The notes under the pieces: model-generated
Told to the model about the DNA's origin: nothing
The model's input: the letters and a program-made list of their open reading frames with translations, nothing else
Database searches by the model: none
Program-made: the position numbers and the translations under genes
Part shown: piece after piece, positions 6,182-9,245 of the stretch
Position numbering within the stretch: the first letter of the stretch is position 1
Layout of the letters: each line of letters starts with the position of its first letter
Source of the DNA: an uncultured Lachnospiraceae bacterium
Lineage (GTDB): Bacteria; Bacillota; Clostridia; Lachnospirales; Lachnospiraceae
Assembly: GCA_958444395.1 (NCBI GenBank)
Contig: CAUCOL010000048.1
Span: 1-9,245, forward strand
Direction: 5' to 3'
DNA: 9,245 nt

Positions 6182-7108
6182 TCATTCATCGTTCTTTTGG
6201 GACTGTTTCTTCCCTTTCTTATTCTTATGACCAGACTTCTTCTGCGTCTTTTTCAATTCTTGAAAGAGCGTCTTATAGGTACAGTTTGTCAATGGAACGA
6301 TCTCTTCCTGAAACAGGTCATCATCATATAATACGCCTGCCTGTTTCTGCTGTTCTACCAGCTTTTCATATACTTCTTTTCGTTTCTGATAATCGTTATC
6401 CGGCTGCTCTGTGTCAATCACAGCATATAATGCATATCCATCCAGCCAGTTTGTGATCACCTGTTCCCAGCTCTGAAACTTCTCCTGTAATCTGCGTGCC
6501 GCCGGCTCAATCAGAGCCTGCGCCTCGTCCAATGTAAGATATTCTGCGATAAGTCCCCACTGTACCAGATGAGAAACGCGGCACATATCCCATGCCAGCA
6601 GTCCATCCCTGCCCCAGGTCTGCCAGTTCCTCTGTATCTGCTGATAATGAATCAGCAATGAGCCGGACAGCTGAGACATGACCTTCTTCAGCTTCTTATC
6701 TGACAGCCGGTTCATTTGGGCAGCTTCCTGCCGGTACTCCTTCCGGCTGCCCTCTGTGATCAATTCATAAATCTGTCCGAGCAGTTCCTTCCGGTTACTG
6801 ATATTCCAGCTGGAGTTTAAGATATCAGCCGCTGCCTTCCGGTTCGCCTCGGTCTCCTCATAGCCACCGAAATAATACGGACTTCCCTCATTCATTGAAA
6901 TGAGTACTGATCCCATAGCTCGACCCCAGACTCCCAGATTGGCAGTAACATCTTCATTATGTCCCTGCAGTGCCTTTTGTGTATCCTGCTGCTCCTGTCC
7001 TGCGGATGACGTAACCTGTGCCTCCTGATCTGAGCCGCTACAACCGGTCAGTGACGATACGGTCAGTGTCATCGCAAGAAGAATCGGGAGTATCCCTTTC
7101 TTTTGCAT
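6182..7108 (-). CDS. DUF1266-containing lipoprotein
   Basis: The 308-residue product begins with a lipoprotein signal: MQKK, a hydrophobic stretch, and the lipobox LTGC with Cys23 as the probable lipid-modified first residue. A Ser/Gln/Glu-rich linker (24-55) follows. Residues about 95-230 are mostly helical and contain the DUF1266 pattern: LAWDMCRVSHLVQWGLIAEYLTLDEAQ (171-197), then LQEKFQSWEQVITNWLDGYALY (207-228). DUF1266 has no established function that I know of. The last 25 residues are very basic (KKTQKK, KNKKGKK), unusual at the end of an exported protein and possibly binding wall polymers or lipid headgroups (inference). ATG at 7108 has GGAG about 8 bases upstream. It is the first gene of a unit with the histidine phosphatase and maf, behind the promoter at 7183-7212. 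Confidence 0.85.
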   Translation of the reverse strand: MQKKGILPILLAMTLTVSSLTGCSGSDQEAQVTSSAGQEQQDTQKALQGHNEDVTANLGVWGRAMGSVLISMNEGSPYYFGGYEETEANRKAAADILNSSWNISNRKELLGQIYELITEGSRKEYRQEAAQMNRLSDKKLKKVMSQLSGSLLIHYQQIQRNWQTWGRDGLLAWDMCRVSHLVQWGLIAEYLTLDEAQALIEPAARRLQEKFQSWEQVITNWLDGYALYAVIDTEQPDNDYQKRKEVYEKLVEQQKQAGVLYDDDLFQEEIVPLTNCTYKTLFQELKKTQKKSGHKNKKGKKQSQKNDE

Positions 7109-7182
7109 AAACCTTTCTCCATCCGGGCAGAAACTGTCCCACCCTTTCCTTACAGTATGAACGATTCAAAACCGTTATTGAA

Positions 7183-7212
7183 ATTATATACCAAATAGCC
7201 TGTGTTTGGCAA
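7183..7212 (-). promoter_or_regulatory. Promoter of the lipoprotein-phosphatase-maf unit
   Basis: On the minus strand TTGCCA (7207-7212, five of six to TTGACA) and a perfect TATAAT (7183-7188) are 18 bases apart. The expected start point near 7176 leaves a leader of about 68 bases before the lipoprotein ATG. This is the best sigma-A-type promoter in the window. It implies that the three downstream genes can be transcribed separately from lrgAB and the SseB-like gene. Confidence 0.7.
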
Positions 7213-7255
7213 CAAAAACACGCAACATTTTCGTAAATTTAAGAACGAATCCTGT

Positions 7256-7268
7256 CGTTTCTGAAACG
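7256..7268. promoter_or_regulatory. CGTTTCTGAAACG palindrome upstream of the lipoprotein promoter
   Basis: Perfect 6-bp arms flank one central base. The core TTTCTGAAA is identical to the centre of the CodY box AATTTTCWGAAAATT; over the whole 15 bases ten match. It lies about 45 bases upstream of the promoter's -35 and about 50 bases beyond the stop codon of the SseB-like gene. This could be a CodY-type nutrient-sensing site, an operator for another regulator, or chance. Confidence 0.25.
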
Positions 7269-7318
7269 TTGTGAGCTATCACCCACAAATGCTTTTATCC
7301 ATCTGCAGAACCGCTTTC

Positions 7319-8218
7319 TCATGCATCGATCAGGTCGATCAGATACTGCAGTTCACTTCCCTCAGACGGTGCATCTCCCAGATCCTGCTTCGTACCATCT
7401 GCCTTTGCTTCCATGATATGTGCATCACCGTTTTTTCCCAGTACGATACCAAAGTAGCGTGCCAGTTCTTCCTGTGGATTCCATGCGATCAGCACTGCCG
7501 GACAGGTACCTGCGACAAGTCCTTGCGATGGCATCATGATCCGGAAGATTGTAAGATCCTCACGGATGTTTAACGGCATCACATCAAAATCATCCGCATC
7601 ATACGGGCACGCATTATCTCCTTCATAAAGCGGCTGGTATAATTCTGCCAGCACAGCCCCCTGACGTTTCCGAAGATCCTCTATGTACTCTTTCTTCTGC
7701 TCCAGAACAGCCTGCGGAAAAAGATTCGCCTCCACCTGCTGACGCATAAATGCATGAAACTGCTCCGCTGTGATCTGTACGTCCTGCTGTGGCTCTTTCT
7801 CCACATTGACTGTCGCATTCAGCACCAGATTCTGATCGAATGCATTGATCACAATGCCCTGCAGTCCGCGCTCCTTTGCCAGCAGATCACAGGCTGCCTT
7901 AAATGGCATTCCCAATATCATCGGCGGTCTCTGGCTGCCTTTTTCGACCTGTTCCTGACTCGTAAATACCGGCAGAAACTTCTGTCCGTCCTTATTCTCA
8001 AGAATCGATGGCTGTGGAACAACCCCCTGTGGTATCGGCTGATTTCCTTTCTTCTCTGCCAGCTGCCGCAGCAGCTTTGGATCTGTATCCTTTGGAAATG
8101 TCGCCGGAACAAATACATCACTCTGCTGTAAAAGCCCCATCATCTGTTCCATATGCTCTTTTGACCCCTTCTGTTTCACCAGGCTGACCGCCTGTTCCAG
8201 TTCCTTTAACTTCTCCAA
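7319..8218 (-). CDS. SseB N-terminal-domain protein, probable TTG start
   Basis: A soluble protein of 299 residues with no signal peptide or membrane helix. Residues about 20-140 resemble the SseB N-terminal domain: QQSDVFVPATFP (31-42), KFLPVFTSQEQVEKG (80-94), MPFKAACDLLAKERGLQGIVINAFDQNLVL (104-133). The rest (about 150-299) is not recognised by me; it may be a second related alpha/beta domain, ending with acidic residues. The SseB family is named for an Escherichia serine-sensitivity phenotype and its biochemistry is unknown. The start is decided by the ribosome-binding site: a strong GGAGGAG (8231-8225) sits 6 bases before TTG at 8218, while the in-frame ATG at 8233 contains that motif in its own first codons and has none upstream. 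It lies 46 bases after lrgB with no terminator between, so it probably shares the lrgAB transcript. Confidence 0.8.
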   Translation of the reverse strand: MEKLKELEQAVSLVKQKGSKEHMEQMMGLLQQSDVFVPATFPKDTDPKLLRQLAEKKGNQPIPQGVVPQPSILENKDGQKFLPVFTSQEQVEKGSQRPPMILGMPFKAACDLLAKERGLQGIVINAFDQNLVLNATVNVEKEPQQDVQITAEQFHAFMRQQVEANLFPQAVLEQKKEYIEDLRKRQGAVLAELYQPLYEGDNACPYDADDFDVMPLNIREDLTIFRIMMPSQGLVAGTCPAVLIAWNPQEELARYFGIVLGKNGDAHIMEAKADGTKQDLGDAPSEGSELQYLIDLIDA

Positions 8219-8224
8219 TCTTCT

Positions 8225-8231
8225 CTCCTCC
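8225..8231 (-). promoter_or_regulatory. Ribosome-binding site that sets a TTG start
   Basis: GGAGGAG on the minus strand is a near-complete match to the anti-Shine-Dalgarno sequence and lies 6 bases before TTG (8218-8216). It overlaps codons 1-3 of the longer frame starting at ATG 8233, which argues that the ATG is not used. A TATAAT at 8253-8248 on the same strand, without a convincing -35, could mark a weak internal promoter just upstream. Confidence 0.65.
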
Positions 8232-8264
8232 ATATAAGGTATTTTTGATTATATTTTACATCAT

Positions 8265-8954
8265 CTAGTAAAAGTTTGCAAATACAGTGGCACCCAATAC
8301 GGTCACCAGTCCGGACACTGCGATCGACAATCCGCTCATCGCTCCTTCGATCTCTCCCATCTCCATTGCTTTGGCTGTTCCAATCGCATGGGATGCCGAT
8401 CCGATGCCGATTCCGCGTGCGACCGGTTCCTGAATCCGTGCCAGCTTACAGACAAGATCTGCCAGTACATTTCCAAGAATACCGGTTACGATGATCACTG
8501 CCACCGTGATTGTTACGATTCCCCCCAGTTCTTCTGATACCCCCATACCGATCGCTGTCGTGATAGACTTTGGCAGCATCGTAACATACTCCGCATGACT
8601 CAGTCCAAATGCAGCTGAAAGTCCCAGCACACTGCCCATGCTCGTCAGTGCACCCATCAGGATGCCACAGATGATCGCTTTGGCATTCTGCTTTAATATA
8701 TCGATCTGTTCATATAAAGGTACTGCCAGACAGATTGTAGACGGCGTGAGCAGATAGCTCAAATATTTTGCACTCATGTTATACCTCTCATAGGGTACAC
8801 GTAAGACCTTAAGCACCAGCATAACTACAACGATCGAGATCAACAGCGGATTAAATATTGCCTTTTTCCATTTGCGGCGCATCAACAGGCCAATCTCATA
8901 TCCAATCAGGCTTAAAAACAAGCCAAAAAATAACGAATCCTCTACCCAGTTCAT
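8265..8954 (-). CDS. lrgB: LrgB/CidB-family membrane protein
   Basis: The 229-residue polytopic membrane protein has the LrgB signatures: YLLTPSTICLAVPLYEQ (67-83), MLPKSITTAIGMGVSEELGG (126-145), and GIGIGSASHAIGTAKAMEMGEIEGAMSGLSI (181-211), with several hydrophobic segments from residue 6 onward. LrgA/LrgB and CidA/CidB pairs were described in Staphylococcus as antagonists or holin-like modulators of murein hydrolase activity and autolysis; homologues in Bacillus (PftAB) and plant plastids transport pyruvate or glycolate, so a metabolite-transport role is at least as likely here. ATG at 8954 has GGAGAA about 5 bases upstream. lrgA ends 69 bases before it and the SseB-like gene starts 46 bases after it, on the same strand. 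Confidence 0.93.
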   Translation of the reverse strand: MNWVEDSLFFGLFLSLIGYEIGLLMRRKWKKAIFNPLLISIVVVMLVLKVLRVPYERYNMSAKYLSYLLTPSTICLAVPLYEQIDILKQNAKAIICGILMGALTSMGSVLGLSAAFGLSHAEYVTMLPKSITTAIGMGVSEELGGIVTITVAVIIVTGILGNVLADLVCKLARIQEPVARGIGIGSASHAIGTAKAMEMGEIEGAMSGLSIAVSGLVTVLGATVFANFY

Positions 8955-9023
8955 TTTTATTCTCCTGCTCTTTTTTATTTTTTTATTTCTGTTTCATTCA
9001 GTGGTAACATCCAGACATAATGC

Positions 9024-9245
9024 TTATACATCAATCTCCTTATTATCCGGACGTTTCTTTCTCTGGTGACGTATGATTCCCTGCGTCGTCCAGCCCGCCG
9101 CGATCATCACAGCCACAGTCGTTACAACTGTGATCACCGTCACTGGAAGCAAGATCGGCTGCAGCACGCCCCAGCTGTCCAGCAGCCCCACGGCAGCCGG
9201 AATAAACATCACCGGCATGATCTCCACCAGAAAATCTGCTGCCTC
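9024..9245 (-). CDS. lrgA: LrgA/CidA-family membrane protein, C-terminal part only
   Basis: The frame stays open to the right edge, so the beginning of the gene is outside the window. The 73 residues seen start EAADFLVEIMPVMFIPAAV and continue GLLDSWGVLQPILLPVTVITVVTTVAVMIAAGWTTQGI, then a basic hydrophilic tail. The phrase (L)xEIMPxxFIPAxVGLL and the following membrane helix are typical of the second half of LrgA/CidA proteins, which are usually about 115-140 residues. Position directly before lrgB on the same strand matches the canonical lrgAB order. The partner is thought to assemble with LrgB in the cytoplasmic membrane. A GTG and an ATG near 9227 and 9218 are internal to the conserved motif and are not the start. 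Confidence 0.88.
   Translation of the reverse strand, partial: EAADFLVEIMPVMFIPAAVGLLDSWGVLQPILLPVTVITVVTTVAVMIAAGWTTQGIIRHQRKKRPDNKEIDV

Noticed and set aside
1..9245. Search for a new defence system, mobile element, CRISPR array, toxin-antitoxin pair, tRNA or rRNA
   Set aside because: No transposase, integrase, nuclease, repeat-spacer series, terminal inverted repeats or RNA-gene signatures were seen. The genes are mostly recognisable housekeeping families all on one strand.

Overview
The window reads as a chromosomal segment of a Gram-positive Firmicute, most likely a Clostridia/Lachnospiraceae-type gut anaerobe. The grounds are strong GGAGG-type ribosome-binding sites, sigma-A style promoters, a lipobox lipoprotein, AhrC/ArgR-type ARG boxes, an LrgA/LrgB pair, a YdcZ-family transporter and moderate G+C with very A/T-rich intergenic DNA. 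This is inference from gene families and style, not a sequence match. Every supported gene lies on the minus strand, so the layout is best read from the right end to the left.

Right to left: (1) the 3' part of lrgA (truncated by the window edge), lrgB, and an SseB-domain protein that probably starts at TTG, forming a likely operon. (2) A good promoter (about 7183-7212) drives a second unit: a DUF1266 lipoprotein, a histidine-phosphatase-family enzyme and the Maf nucleotide pyrophosphatase, closed by a GC-rich terminator at 4757-4782. (3) A 438-bp, extremely A/T-rich control region contains two near-consensus ARG boxes and a TATAAT promoter. (4) The arginine operon argC-argB-argD follows, ended by a terminator with 14-bp arms at 984-1034. 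(5) A YdcZ-type small-molecule transporter has its own promoter, which overlaps a palindrome. (6) At the left end is the first 46 codons of an unrecognised membrane-anchored or secreted protein.

argB, argC and argD carry out the second, third and fourth steps of ornithine synthesis: N-acetylglutamate kinase, N-acetyl-glutamyl-phosphate reductase and N-acetylornithine aminotransferase. argJ, commonly the partner of these genes in Firmicutes, is absent from the cluster, so deacetylation and acetyl recycling must be encoded elsewhere. The ArgB N-terminal extension is the type found in arginine-inhibited kinases, so control is probably both transcriptional (ARG boxes) and allosteric.

I found no mobile element, CRISPR array, tRNA, rRNA or defence island. 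The region looks mostly like ordinary core genome. The points most worth a second look are the ARG-box layout with an A-rich leader, the missing argJ, the DUF1266 lipoprotein with a strongly basic tail, the TTG start of the SseB-like gene, and several palindromes that look like operators.
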